Part shown: in pieces, positions 50,650 to 61,491 of the stretch
How the letters are laid out: each line of letters begins with the position of its first letter
How positions within the stretch are numbered: position 1 is the first letter of the stretch
Assembly (NCBI RefSeq): GCF_945859705.1
Contig: NC_079136.1
Coordinates: 54,326,094 to 54,390,093, forward strand
DNA length: 64,000 nt
Direction: 5' to 3'
Origin: Episyrphus balteatus
Lineage: Eukaryota > Arthropoda > Insecta > Diptera > Syrphidae
The notes under the pieces: generated by a model
The model's database searches: none
Told to the model about the DNA's origin: nothing
The model's input: only the letters and a program-made list of their open reading frames with translations
Program-made: the position numbers and the translations under genes

Positions 50650-51040
50650 TTTTCAAACCTGTCTGGTTCGTTTGTCTAAGGTTAGCCCAGGATAGCTCAA
50701 GATTTTTTTTCGCTAGCCCACCCTTAGTTCTAAAATTATAACGGATTTTTTTTTTCACCCCAAAAATCACCAAAAAATAATTTTTTTTTTATTCAAAAAT
50801 TGTTGATTTTGCACTATGGTTCATCTGATCAACGTTAGTCCAGGAAAGCCTAACTTTTGTTTTTCCTTATTCCACAATTTTTTCAAAATATACCTACAAC
50901 AAAAAACTTTTTTTCATATCAGAAACCGAAAAAATTATGATTTTTGTTCCTATGAAGAAAATTGTTAGTTTAAAACCGTGGTTTGTTTGCCCAAGGTTAG
51001 ACCAGGATAGCATAATTTTTATTTTAGCTATCCTACGCTT
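50650..51040. repeat. Three diverged tandem units of about 160 bp
   Basis: GGTTCGTTTGTCTAAGGTTA followed by GCCCAGGATAGC occurs near 50664, as GGTTCATCTGATCAACGTTA near 50818, and as GGTTTGTTTGCCCAAGGTTA near 50980. CCTA..CTT and ACCAAAAAAT-like phrases lie between. No frame is conserved. Confidence 0.65.
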
Positions 51041-53221
51041 ATTTTAAAAATTTTAGAAGAATTAGTTTTTATTCACTAAACCAAAAAAAAAAGTACTCAT
51101 ACACCACAGTGACCTTTTTTTAAATTTATAATTTAGATCCACTGGTATTTGCATTGCGCCTCAAATGTTATTTATTTGACTTAAAATTTTTACTTGATTG
51201 AATGAAGTCCATATAACATTCCTGTTGGGAAGCTTTTGTTCACATTTTACCTTAAAAACCACAAAATACAAATATTATTTCAAGTGTAAAAATCATCATT
51301 TTGGTTTGCCATATAAGGACCTAGAAAAGCTACATGCTTAGTAAAATATATCCAAACATTTTTCAAAAGTAACAATAAATATAAAATGTTCTAAAGTGAT
51401 TTCTTTTTCAGTACACGAAAAAAAAACTTTTTTCAAAGTACCAACATCTTAAAAATCAAAATTTGTTTTTTTTTTTCAGTGTAAAAATTAAATTCTTCTT
51501 GTCTAAAATAGTGGCGGTGTCATAAAATGAGAATCTTTTAGTTAACGATTCTGTTGGTGAATTTGCTTTGAGGATTCGATCTGCCGAAAATACCCTGAAA
51601 TCAATCCAAAAATGAAGGTGTACAAAAATATTCCCCATTGGATTGATTATATCAAAAACACTTTTCATCTTTAAAAAGAAACAAACAAAACGTAAAGGAT
51701 TCACAGATTGCGACCTACTTCAATGTGCTTGTGCTAAAAAAAATCAACATCTCTTAGCAAATGAACTTTGACATACTCGTTTTTATGTACGTGCAACATC
51801 TTAACAATATGACACGAACTAAACAAGGAATGTGCAACAGAACTGATGCCTGCAATTTTAATGATGCCAAGTTCCATTCAAAAATTTTTTTTTTTCAAAT
51901 AAAAAAATGTTTGTTGCTGTTGTTATTTTATGACAACTGCATCCATCCGTTAACAATACATAGGTACTCTTATTTATCCATAATATTCGAGTTGAAAAAT
52001 TTTTTTTTTCATAACTATGACAAATTATACGAGAGTATGCGTGCGCTCAATTAATATCCATGGCATTCGTGTGTACCTTCATTTAAAGATTTCACTTTTC
52101 AATTCTGTCCTGGAATGGAATTGCGCGCCGTCATTGTAATCACGTTTTTTTTTTCTCCTGAATATGAAAATGAACTCAATGAAATCTCAAATGGAGCGTG
52201 CTAGAAAATTAAAACTCTTTCTCTTCTTCTTCTTGAATGGAAAAAGTGTGCCATGCACAACGCCTACACTTGAAAAATAGTTTGTTTCCTGCAAAAAGGT
52301 TTAATTTATTTTTGCCATTTGAAAAATTGCTGCAAATTAAATTGACATATCTCAAGTTCAGGAAAGTTGTCTGGATGGGGGACTAGAAATATGGTAGGAA
52401 CTGATTTTGTTTGTTATTTAAAATTAGCACAAGTTATTAATTGCACTGTGCAAGTTTTTTAAAAAAATTTTTGAGACATGTTCGCTGTTGACTGTTTCCC
52501 CCTATTTCGGACCTGATTTTCAATCATATTAAGCATTTTGCTCGGTTTAAAGTGATTTTTCTTGTTTATATTGCTATTTATTCTGCTCAAACGTTATTTT
52601 CTACCAGCATAAAGATAATTAAAAAGTTTTGATCAATTTATTTAAAAAATTACCGATTTTTTGTTGAAAAAAAAACAAGAAATTTGTTTTTTTTTTTTGC
52701 ATTGTTTTCGTTTTATTATGTTTTAGTGCCGGGGCAAGTAAAGCAAATTACAGATCCAATTTTGATAATTTCTGCTCTTAAACGTCGGTCGGTAATGAAA
52801 AATACTTTAATCTAATGGGTTAAAAAATTGCCGGTGTTGCCGTTTTGTTTTTTTTATACTAAAAATAAATTTTTTTCAAAACCTTTTTTTTTTTAAATTC
52901 TTTATAAATAAAATGATGTCAATAGATTGTTTACAGAAAAAATTATATGTGAGTGAATGATTAGATCAGGCACTTTCTAAAAACTTGACACATCTAGGAA
53001 AAAAAGTGTTAGTGTTTTTATTGATTCCCTAAAAACTCTATTATTAAAATAACTCTATATTATTATATAACTCTCTTATTAAACTCTATTATTTAAATTA
53101 AAAAAAATCATTTGTTTTTTTTTTCAACAGTAAATTTCTTTTAAAACGGAAAAATCAATAATAAAATTTGAACTTTACAAAAATCCAAAAATCATTTTTT
53201 AATTTTTTTTAAATTTTAATA
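51041..53221. other. Non-coding, AT-rich
   Basis: AAAAAATTGCCGGTGTTGCCGT at about 52825 matches the arm of the element at 35238-35986, so a fragment of that family lies here. Otherwise nothing recognised. Confidence 0.4.
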
Positions 53222-53223
53222 TA

Positions 53224-54331
53224 GAGTAAGTTCGGGTAATGTGGTACAGGTAATGTGGTAGGTACACATTGTTTTTTAAGAAACTAACGATAGTACAAGC
53301 ACGTCTTTTGAAGCAATAGGTGACAACTTATGTGTAACGAGAAATGCGTACTCAAAAACACGAAAATATTCCATACTTTAAAAAAAAAATCATAAATCCT
53401 TACAAACGGTTACGTGAAATTTTTTTTTGAGGCATTACAAATTGCATTTCAAAGCGTTAAATGAGCAATATTTAGAAAAATGTATTATTTTAGTAGATCA
53501 ATTTGTTATTGATTTACGTGATTTCGGTATGAGTTTGGTTCCAATCTAACTTTTAATATATATTTTTTTTTAATTTTTTGGACAATATCATTGTTTCTGC
53601 TACCATGCTCTAATGTAGTATAGTAAACTCCATTAAAATATACCAACAATGAAAATAATATTTCATCTTAAATTTTTATAAAACCCAAATTATTTTTAAT
53701 CTTATATTGTTTTTAAATCATTCTTAACCCTCTGTAGGCACACCTCTTTTTTGTGGCGTGATAGGCACAAGGGTGCGAATTTGGTTTATACTTTTTCACG
53801 TCGCTAGAACTTTTTTCGGTCACAATATTTTATAGAGAATCAAGTATGAAATTGATGTAGAATATTCCCAGGAATTCGAACATTGTATTCACAATTCCGA
53901 AAAAAAATATTTTCACCCTTATAAAGAGACTTTTTTGTGACCACTTTTTTTACAAATCGCAATTTTTTTATTTTTGTCCTGCCAAATTCGCACCCGTGTG
54001 CTGACAGAGGGTTAATAAAAACAAATAAAAATATCTTTATTGCTTATTTCAAAAATGAAGACACTCATAAAATATATAATTTGATATTGAGGAAGAGTAT
54101 ACCACATTAGCAGACATATGTGTACCACATTACCTTCCACTTTCCAAATGTGGCATTTTCGAGGTCAGCACACATTTTAATACTCAACTTTTTTCAGAAA
54201 CAAAAAAACATCTGCAAAACATTCAAAACACGAAGCTAATATACTTCTGCACATCTTCAAAAATTTTCGATACGTTTGATTCTATATATTCCAAAAAGAA
54301 ACATCTAAACCACAATACCCGACTTAAACTC
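53224..54331. mobile_element. TA-flanked element with GAGTAAGTTCGGGTAATGTGG termini
   Basis: The left end GAGTAAGTTCGGGTAATGTGG and right end CCACAATACCCGACTTAAACTC are imperfect inverted repeats, with TA on both sides (53222-53223, 54332-54333). Inside, GGTAATGTGGTA is mirrored by TACCACATTACC at 54123-54134. It contains the TTAA element 53728-54011. No transposase. Confidence 0.75.
53728..54011. mobile_element. piggyBac-like TTAA MITE, CCCTCTGTAGGCACAC termini
   Basis: TTAA at 53724-53727 and 54012-54015; ends CCCTCTGTAGGCACAC / GTGTGCTGACAGAGGG, followed inward by GGGTGCGAATTTGG / CCAAATTCGCACCC. 284 bp, no coding capacity. Confidence 0.9.
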
Positions 54332-54406
54332 TACTCTTATATGAAAATTTAAAAAAAATTAAAATTTTTTTGTACAAAAAAGAAACTTTGGTTTTATTTG
54401 TCAAAT

Positions 54407-55035
54407 TGTAGGACCAGGTTTTCGTCCTTGATGTGTGTGGGTGTGACTACACACTATTGTGTAGTATCAGTTCTCAAATTATCTGTCACAAATCTAGAAA
54501 TCGCAGCTTTGTTTATTTATTCTGAGGCGCTTATACTGTCCGAAGACCGTAGTAAACGTTGAACAGATAAACGAACAAAGGTATTAAACAAAAGAAAATT
54601 GAATCACCAACAAAGATGAATGAAAAGACGTTTTGTTGTATTTTCAAATATATATACAAACAATTTTATTAATAAAATAATCGAGTAATTTAAATTACGT
54701 TTAATGAAATGAGCTGGCAACCATAAACTGCGTTGAACTACTTTTTGTAAAATATTTAGGCGCTTTGAAGAAAACGTCGTAAATAATAAAAAATAATTAA
54801 ACGATTAAAGGTTGGCTTACAATCAAAGCCACTCCCCCTGGTGTGATACTTTTTTGAGAACGTTAGCGCTAGGCAACCTTTGCTCAATGAAATATCAAAC
54901 AAGAGTGATTTGTTTTGAATCAAGCTCTGCCTTTTATATGATTTTTGAATTAATGATTAAACAACAAGTATTAATTCAGAATATTGAACATTGAAATGAG
55001 AATTATATGAATAACTAGTAAATGGATGTCTTATA
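54407..55035 (-). repeat. 3' LTR of the minus-strand retrotransposon
   Basis: 629-bp repeat nearly identical to 57230-57852. Differences seen by eye include GTGTG/GTTTG near the left edge, TATCAG/TAACAG, TTTTAT/TCTTAT and a 6-bp indel. Confidence 0.9.
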
Positions 55036-55047
55036 ATCTCCCCCTCT
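55036..55047 (-). promoter_or_regulatory. Polypurine tract
   Basis: Minus-strand AGAGGGGGAGAT abuts the start of the 3' LTR, where plus-strand priming is expected. It fixes the LTR boundary at 55035. Confidence 0.8.
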
Positions 55048-55489
55048 GTCGCTGAAATCGTCCCGATGATGCGACAGGATATGTGATTGATTTTGCTGGT
55101 TGCATTTGCTGATTCTTTATCTAGCCTCGTTGCTGATTATGTGTATTTTGTGATTCCTGATGAGTAATAACATCCCAATGGAATTGTGAGGTCATCTTTG
55201 GAAGCAACTTGGTATGCTGTTGACCCAACATTTTTTGATTATCACGTACATATCTTTTTGATATAAATTTGGCTGATTAGTTTTTTGAAGCTTAGCTAAG
55301 AAAGTGGGAAATTATGTTGATAACATATCTTTTGGACCTAAGACCATCCAACCATGACGTATAGTTAAGGTATACCAATATGGCGAGTTGTGTCTTCATG
55401 GCGCTACTTTTTTTTTGGTTCAACTGATGTTAGGAGTCTCAAAGCATATTCGATCGAATGTTCATCATATGACTCCCCCTGGACTACAA
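55048..55489 (-). pseudogene. Remaining 3' interior of the retrotransposon, mostly unassigned
   Basis: Region between the RNase H start and the polypurine tract. A full element would need over 1 kb here for RNase H and integrase; only about 440 bp remains. Short frames are broken by stops and an A-run. No integrase zinc-binding or DDE motif can be read, so the integrase core is taken as deleted. Confidence 0.5.
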
Positions 55490-56373
55490 ATACCCCAACA
55501 TCGTAATTGCTGGCATCTGTCTTCAAACGAAAGGCTGACCATCGCAGGCTTCTTTGAGGACAAAACCCTTTTAAGCAGCTCTTAATGCATTAAATGAGGA
55601 TTGTTCTTCTTTGTCCCATTTCTACAAGGCGTTTCTTTGAGTTAGGTCACTTATTGATTTTTGATATTTTTGAAAACTTTCCATGAAATTCTGGTAACAA
55701 GAACACGTTTGCAAAAATGAAAGAACTTTTTTAAAGTTCTTAGAATTTGGACGGTTTTCGAAGGCGGAAACTTCATTTTGAATCGACTTTAATACCATGG
55801 TTAGTGAAAAAACATGTCCAAGGTATTTGACCCATGGATAGTAAAATTTTGACTCCCTTCTATTGCATTTTAGTTTGAAGAGCTTAGGCCGCTCAAATGG
55901 TGTCCATCATCCTTCAGAAAGTGGCTGGAGCGTCAAATGGCATCCGCTTGAAACGAAACATTTCAAATGGTCAGATAAATGCCATTTTCCACAGACTTTT
56001 TCTGCTATTTCGATTTGATAGTATCCAGATTGTAAATCCAAAGTACTTTTAAATCATTTGTTTGAAGAAGAGTGAAGTATGTCATCGATCCTTGATTAAA
56101 TATATCTATCCGGAACTGTGACGCTGTTCAATTGTCAGTAATTGATGCAAACGCAAATACCTCCGTCTTTTTAGGAACTAGCACAACGGTAGCTGCCCAA
56201 TTAGAATCACACTCTAAGCTTATCTTTTGCTTTAGCATCTTATCCAATTCGATTATTAGTAGTTCCCTTCTGGTCGATGATAATCTATAAGGTGTCGTAT
56301 CTATCGGGTTGCTGTTATTCGTTTGGATTCTATGTGATGCGAAAGGCGTTGGTTCATCTAATGGATTAAACAC
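55490..56373 (-). pseudogene. Reverse transcriptase / RNase H start, frameshifted remnant
   Basis: Minus strand. 56128-56373 has IDTTPYRLSSTRRELL...LECDSNWAATVVLVPKK, the N-terminal reverse-transcriptase region of Ty3/gypsy elements. Further fragments continue in shifted frames: LDLQSGYYQIEIAEK at about 56050-55999 (with the first polymerase aspartate), YLGHVFS near 55830, a thumb/connection-like stretch, and TDASNYDVG at 55522-55493, the first RNase H aspartate motif. The YxDD catalytic box is not recognisable in its usual place, so a deletion between the palm motifs is likely. Several frameshifts and stops make it non-functional. Confidence 0.85.
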
Positions 56374-56411
56374 AGTGCGAGGTTAAACTTCTTTTTTCTA
56401 GTCAATTTCGT

Positions 56412-56606
56412 TCAACTCAATGGCTTTATCGGAACGGAACTCGACGTCAAATTCGGAACAGGTTTTGTGTTTTCAGGTTTCCGATCTGAACTAAGATCGG
56501 TGGTTCTCAAAGAGTCATCAACAATCTTTTGAATGGAGTTGGGAGAGTAATCATTTTTCACGGATGATGTCATCAGTCTTCTTGTTGACAAAATCTGCAC
56601 AGACAA
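56412..56606 (-). pseudogene. Linker between protease and reverse transcriptase (retrotransposon)
   Basis: A 64-residue Ser/Thr/Pro-rich frame ending in NTKPVPNLTSSSVPIKPLS, lying between the protease and reverse-transcriptase remnants. It fits the variable linker of Ty3/gypsy Pol and has no domain of its own. Confidence 0.45.
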
Positions 56607-56639
56607 GATAAAAATGCTCTATCAGAGGACTGCCACGTT

Positions 56640-56963
56640 TCAATGATTTCTTGTATGTCTTTTGAGGTGACATGAACTCTTTGTATGAGCTGTGTCCAAA
56701 AAATCAAAAGTTTTCTCTGGCTGATCGGCAAAGTACCACATTCTTTGTCCTAGATCCAAGACAATTCCATTTTGCTCAAGAAAGTCAATTCCGATTAAAG
56801 TTCTGTTGTCAGTTGCTTTCGGAAGAATAATAAATTTAATTGGACGTAATCGATTGCCAATTATAATATTTGTGCCCGAAACATAAAATTCTTCTGTAGA
56901 CGCTCCTCCATCAGCAAGAGTAATGGCGGTGTCAACTGTCGAAGCGTTTTGGAGAAGATGCAA
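56640..56963 (-). pseudogene. Retropepsin-like protease remnant
   Basis: A 107-residue fragment of the retrotransposon polyprotein. It contains ITLADGG, then a run ending in NRTLIGIDFLEQNGIVLDL, the conserved second half of Ty3/gypsy proteases (I/L-G-x-D-F-[IL]). The catalytic Asp-Thr/Ser-Gly motif expected before ITLADG is not visible in this frame or its neighbour, so that part is deleted or shifted. A frame switch occurs near 56900-56960, where the overlapping frame 56861-57154 carries the upstream codons. Role if intact: cleavage of Gag-Pol. It is a fossil here. Confidence 0.75.
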
Positions 56964-57210
56964 TAATAGTTCTCTTCCAGCAACGCTTGTTCTGATTTTT
57001 GGTTATCTAATGCTACTGGTTCATGCACAGCTTCTTCTTCAGAGATTGAAAGTTCAGCCGCCCTTATGCCTTTGATAATAAAAAAGTCCTTAAAGGTTGT
57101 GATGCTTCCCCGGGATATACCGTCTCTGGTTTGAAGACTGAGTAGACCATACACTATAGATCAATCATTATTCGTTCTTTTGGGACTGTATTTTATATTT
57201 GAAACTGATC

Positions 57211-57227
57211 CCCCACGTTGGGCGCCA
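57211..57227 (-). promoter_or_regulatory. Primer-binding site, tRNA-Lys(CTT) type
   Basis: Minus-strand TGGCGCCCAACGTGGGG lies two bases inside the 5' LTR. Seventeen bases are complementary to the 3' end of metazoan tRNA-Lys(CTT) (..CCCCACGTTGGGCGCCA), the expected primer for minus-strand DNA synthesis. Confidence 0.85.
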
Positions 57228-57229
57228 AT

Positions 57230-57852
57230 TGTAGGACCAGGTTTTCGTCCTTGATGTTTGTGGGTGTGACTACACACTATTGTGTAGTAACAGTTCTCAA
57301 ATTATCTGTCACAAATCTAGAAATCGCAGCTTTGTTTATTTATTCTGAGGCGCTTATACTGTCCGAAGACCGTAGTAAACGTTGAACAGATAAACGAACA
57401 AAGGTATTAAACAAAAGAAAATTGAATCACCAACAAAGATGAATGAAAAGACGTTTTGTTGTATTTTCAAATATATATACAAACAATTTTATTAATAAAA
57501 TAATCGAGTAATTTAAATTACGTTTAATGAAATGAGCTGGCAACCATAAACTGCGTTGAACTACTTTTTGTAAAATATTTAGGCGCTTTGAAGAAAACGT
57601 CGTAAATAATAAAAAATAATTAAACGATTAAAGGTTGGCTTACAATCAAAGCCACTCCCCCTGGTGTGATACTTTTTTGAGAACGTTAGCGCTAGGCAAC
57701 CTTTGCTCAATGAAATATCAAACAAGAGTGATTTGTTTTGAATCAAGCTCTGCCTCTTATATGATTTTTGAATTAATGATTAAACAACAAGTATTAATTC
57801 AGAATATTGAACATTGAAATGAGAATTATATGAATAACTAGGATGTCTTATA
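57230..57852 (-). repeat. 5' LTR of the minus-strand retrotransposon
   Basis: 623-bp repeat. On the minus strand it starts TATAAGACATCC and ends GGTCCTACA. It lacks 6 bp near position 57840 that are present in the other LTR. Confidence 0.9.
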
Positions 57853-57856
57853 AAAT

Positions 57857-58651
57857 CATATTTTTTTTGTATTTAAATTTAAAAAAAACTTCATATTTAA
57901 AAAAAGGATCTTACGATTTTCAATTTTTTTGACATCATATTTTTTGTGACATCATAAAGGCTAAAATATTTATTAGGTAAATAAGCGTTGCTCCAGGGAC
58001 GAATAATGACCATGGGTTAATTTTATTATAAAACTCTTTTATTTAATACTTTATGATGGGAAACCTTATAGTAGAGGAATAAGAATTAATAGAAAACCTT
58101 GATGGAACTTTATTTAACAATAAAAATAAAAAGTTATTAAAAATTGAACAATCTGTTACATTTCCACTATATCAGTTAAATGGTTTTTAAGTTAATTGCA
58201 AATATCTCCCCCTCATATAAATAATACTCTAGAACAAAAGCTTCTTTTTTCTATATTTTAATTAAACCATATATTTTTATCACTCAAGCTTATTTCCATT
58301 TTTTATTATTCGTAAAATCGTAACTATACAACTTTTAATCGGTTAAACCTACATTATTTAACATCAAAAGAATACAAAAAAAAAATAAAAAAAAGTAAAA
58401 AACAATTCCTACACAATAATAAACGTTTTGCAAAATCAATAGCACTTAGCTGAACCAGAGCTTCAATAACTGTCCCACCATTCACAATAAATATAAAATG
58501 ATAATCCCATGGAATATCAAATGTTCATTCAAAAAACCTGTTTTCTCATTGTGCATTGTATTTTGAACATTTAAAATTTTATTTCTATTTTTATTGTGAA
58601 AATTTACTTTTTTTTTTTTTTTTTTGTTATAACCCTTTTAGAATTCTTTTC

Positions 58652-58682
<31 letters not shown>

Positions 58683-59354
58683 AAAATACAATTTTCCATC
58701 AAGTTTTGTGAATTGGGATTCAATCCGACATTTGAATTTTGCTTCCAGGAACACAACACATTGAGTCCAAAAAAAAAAAACCCATCAACTTAGTCTGTTT
58801 GTTCTCAAAATACGAATGGTTTGAGGACCTATTTGACCAATGCAACGGAAAATGCAAAAATGCAGTTAATTACCAATTTGTTTTATATACCTATAAATGT
58901 TTCGTACCGTATCCTTTATTCATTTTCAATAAAATAGCGCTCGTATCCTTGCGTGTGTGTATGCTAATGGCATTTTAACCCTTTCAAAACGGTATCTATG
59001 TCATTTCAATTGAACACACACTCGCTCTGTCATTATTGTTAACTGCTAAGAGGATTACTGTGCGAATGCATTTAAAGCTGTTTATCATCGAAGGTTGGCG
59101 AGGGTTGACGGAAGCTTCTCTTTCACTATAGAAATCACATTTGTCGGATGTATAAGTCGCTCTTTAAGGGATGCATGCATGCATCCAAAACCCAACTTAT
59201 ACGCATAACCAAATAACTTTTCTATTCAGTCAGTCTATCTCTTTCTAAATTTGTACAAAGTGACGCAAGTATATACTCTGTCATAATTCTCTAAAAGTTT
59301 TTATATCCTTGTAACAATATATGCAATAAACTCATTCCTTTTTTATCTTTTCAG
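57857..59354. other. Intron-like DNA upstream of the spliced exon
   Basis: AT-rich with T runs of 20-25 bases at 58608-58678. From 59040 composition becomes more balanced toward the splice site. GCATGCATGCATCC at 59171 is a short local repeat. Confidence 0.45.
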
Positions 59355-59480
59355 CTATTCAGCAAATTCAAAAGCAATACAAGTAATAAAGCTTTAGCGT
59401 GAGACTGCCACTGTAACGGTGCGGTGCGGTACAACGACGACGACGATATCATTGTCGTAGAACACAAAAACTGCTAAAAG

Positions 59481-59540
59481 ATGACAGCAAAATGTCACAA
59501 TTGCGAAAATCAGCTTCTTTCCGTTCCAGGATTCCAGTAA
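59481..59540 (+). promoter_or_regulatory. Short upstream ORF overlapping the main start codon
   Basis: An ATG 11 bases before the main start opens an out-of-frame 19-codon reading frame that ends with TAA inside the main coding region. Both ATGs have A at -3. If the exon is translated, leaky scanning would be needed to reach the main start, which may lower translation. Confidence 0.35.
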
Positions 59541-59902
59541 GAAGAAGTCGTTTGCCACAGCGTCGTTGTTGTAGTCCACCCCCAGGTGGCGTGGTGAGGT
59601 TAAGGGGCGCATCTAGCGGATGTGACAGAATTACCAATACCACCACCATCATCACCACCAATACCACCCCTGGCATTGGAGACGACAACGTTGGTTTAGG
59701 GTTAGGTTTGCAGACAAATAGAAGTTTTGCATTCGAGAGATGTGATATCAGCAGAAGTAGTAGCAGTAACAATCACAACAAAAAGAAAATTCGCAGCAAC
59801 AGCAGCAAACAGCATCGTCATCATCATCAGCACAAGCGTTACTCGTCGTCTACTTCGTTTTCCAGCAGCGATGAAAGCTATGAATCTGAAGCACCACGCC
59901 AG
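59492..59902 (+). CDS. First coding exon (137 codons) of an unidentified protein, continues beyond window
   Basis: The frame opens at the ATG at 59492, after an in-frame TAA at 59414, so this is the start of the protein. The coding part is exactly 137 codons and the donor is phase 0. The protein starts MSQLRKSASFRSRIPVRRS, a strongly basic Arg/Ser segment. A Thr-rich part follows (about residues 46-60), then a Gly/Leu run, then Ser/Asn/Lys/His low complexity with HRHHHQH, and an acidic end, SSSDESYESEAPRQ. This pattern is typical of the disordered, isoform-specific N terminus of a dipteran signalling or cytoskeletal protein. No domain is present, so the gene cannot be named. Beyond the donor the frame runs on for 90 codons, but into repeat DNA shared with another locus, so those codons are treated as intron. 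Alternative: a short unspliced transcript, which I consider less likely. Confidence 0.6.
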
Positions 59903-60258
59903 GTATGTGTACTGTACCCCAACTCTCGTCGAGGTCTTGAGAAAGCGAGCAGAGAGATACTTATATTTCTTTTGAGAAAGAGATTTTCCCAGATGCATGC
60001 ACATATGAATTTTCCCATTTTCCACAGTTGGCTTTTATATCTGTTTATCTTATTATTATTGAAGTTATACTTCTTATGGGAGGGTGGGTATGAAAATTTA
60101 CTTTTTGACAAGAATGTCAAAGGGATTATGACGCGATCACCCTGGGTAGCAGGGCTGTCGTTTCACCTTTAGAGTACGCAGTACTTTAGTATTTAAAAAT
60201 GCAGTACGCCACAGTACGGCAAACATAAAACACACAACACGTAGCAAGTTACATGTTT

Positions 60259-60426
60259 CATGTGGCAAGTTGCATGTGGCAAGTTGTATGTGGCAAGTTG
60301 TATGTGGCAAGTTGCATGTGGCAAGTTGCATGTGGCAAGTTGTATGTGGCAAGTTGCGCGTGGCAAGTTGCATGTGGCAAATTGCGTGTGGCAAGTTGCA
60401 TGTGGCAAGTTACATGTGGCAAGTTG
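60259..60426 (+). repeat. 14-bp minisatellite CATGTGGCAAGTTG, 12 units
   Basis: Twelve units with C/T and CG variants in the first bases. Because 14 is not a multiple of 3, several frames read through as repeated peptides; these are not genes. Confidence 0.92.
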
Positions 60427-60540
60427 CCAGGGTTGCAAAAAGCTAACATTTCAGCTCAGCTCACAGCTCAGCTCAAATTTGAGCTAGGTACCATAGCTTA
60501 GCTCATTTGAGCTGAGCTGAAAGTGAGCGCCCCAACTTCC

Positions 60541-61430
60541 AACGCCTATATCTCGGAATTTTGAAAAAAATGAAAAAAATTTTTTTGATGCCAAAAGGTA
60601 GCGGGGACTTTAACCTACATTTGGGTACAACTTCCATCCCTGTAGGTACACGCGTTCTCAAACCAGGAGAACTTAAAGGTAAAAAAAAGTTAAGCCCGAT
60701 TCTGAAAAAAAAGGCATGATGTGGCGGTTTAACATGCAAAGCGATTTTTTAAAAATCTGACAATGTGCAAAGCGTAGGCCCATGACACAAGCTATCATTT
60801 GGCATCACTCCCAAAAATTTCTCTCAAGCGGCTTAGCTTCCAGGAGCGTTCAAAGATTCGGGGATTTTTCGAAAAAAAAAATTTACCCCAACTTTCAAAC
60901 ACGATTTTCTCGGAATTTTGAAAAAAATCGAAAAACCGGATTATACCACTTTCGGGTAGCTGAGAATATAAGCTTTCATATGGCACCACTCCCCTGTCTC
61001 TAGATCAAAGCCTTGCAACGCCTATATCTCGGAATTTTGAAAAAAATGAAAATGAAAAATTTTTTTGATGCCAAAAGGTAGCGGGGACTCTAACCTACAT
61101 TTGGGTACAACTTCCATCCCTGTAGGCACACGCGTTCTCAAACCAGGAGAACTTAAAGGTAAAAAAAAAGTTAAGCCCGATTCTGAAAAAAAAGGCATGA
61201 TGTGGCGGTTTAACATGGAAGGCGATTTTTTAAAAATCTGATAATGTGCAAAGCGTAGGCTTATGACACAAGCTATCATTTGGCACCACTCCCAAAAATT
61301 GCTCTCAAGCGGTTTAGCTTCCAGGAGCGTTCAAAGATTCGGGGATTTTTCGAAAAAAAAATTTACCCCAACTTTCAAACGCGATTTTCTCGGAATTTTG
61401 AAAAAAGTCGTAAAACCGGATTGTACCTGA
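60541..61430 (+). repeat. Two tandem units (about 476 bp) in composite copy B
   Basis: Units start at 60541 and 61017, matching 46121 and 46598 in copy A. The tandem state therefore predates the separation of copies A and B. Confidence 0.85.
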
Positions 61431-61491
61431 TTTTTTTTATAATTAAAAAAGAAATATTTTACTAAAAAAATAGAAATATATTTACTATTAA

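Larger units (their letters stand above)
54407..57852 (-). mobile_element. Internally deleted Ty3/gypsy-type LTR retrotransposon
   Basis: Two direct repeats of 629 and 623 bp bound a 2.2-kb interior. Read on the minus strand the order is 5' LTR, tRNA-Lys primer site, a protease remnant, reverse-transcriptase remnants, a polypurine tract, 3' LTR. The host sequence AAAT flanks both ends (54403-54406, 57853-57856), a 4-bp target duplication. The LTRs differ by about three substitutions and one 6-bp indel, so insertion was recent. Gag, most of RNase H and most or all of integrase are missing and pol is frameshifted; this copy cannot move by itself and may have been mobilised by a complete relative. 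Confidence 0.93.
59355..59902 (+). other. Exon with 5' leader and first coding segment of a spliced gene
   Basis: A pyrimidine-rich tract ending TTTTATCTTTTCAG at 59354 is a good 3' splice site; a second AG eight bases on (59362) could serve as an alternative acceptor. The exon ends at CAG|GTATGT, a near-consensus donor at 59903. Base composition is clearly more balanced than the flanking introns. The leader part (59355-59491) is non-coding, so at least one upstream non-coding exon is implied, possibly outside the window or far upstream. Confidence 0.65.

Noticed and set aside
56128..56963. Considered as an intact host aspartyl-protease or reverse-transcriptase gene
   Set aside because: Bounded by LTRs, primer site and polypurine tract, with frameshifts; it is a retrotransposon remnant.
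59903..60172. Continuation of the exon frame past the donor
   Set aside because: A strong GTATGT donor precedes it, and from 60059 it reads into a repeat shared with 45715.
60137..60501. Several overlapping frames with Cys/His/Leu repeats on both strands
   Set aside because: They are translations of the 14-bp minisatellite and shift together in all frames.
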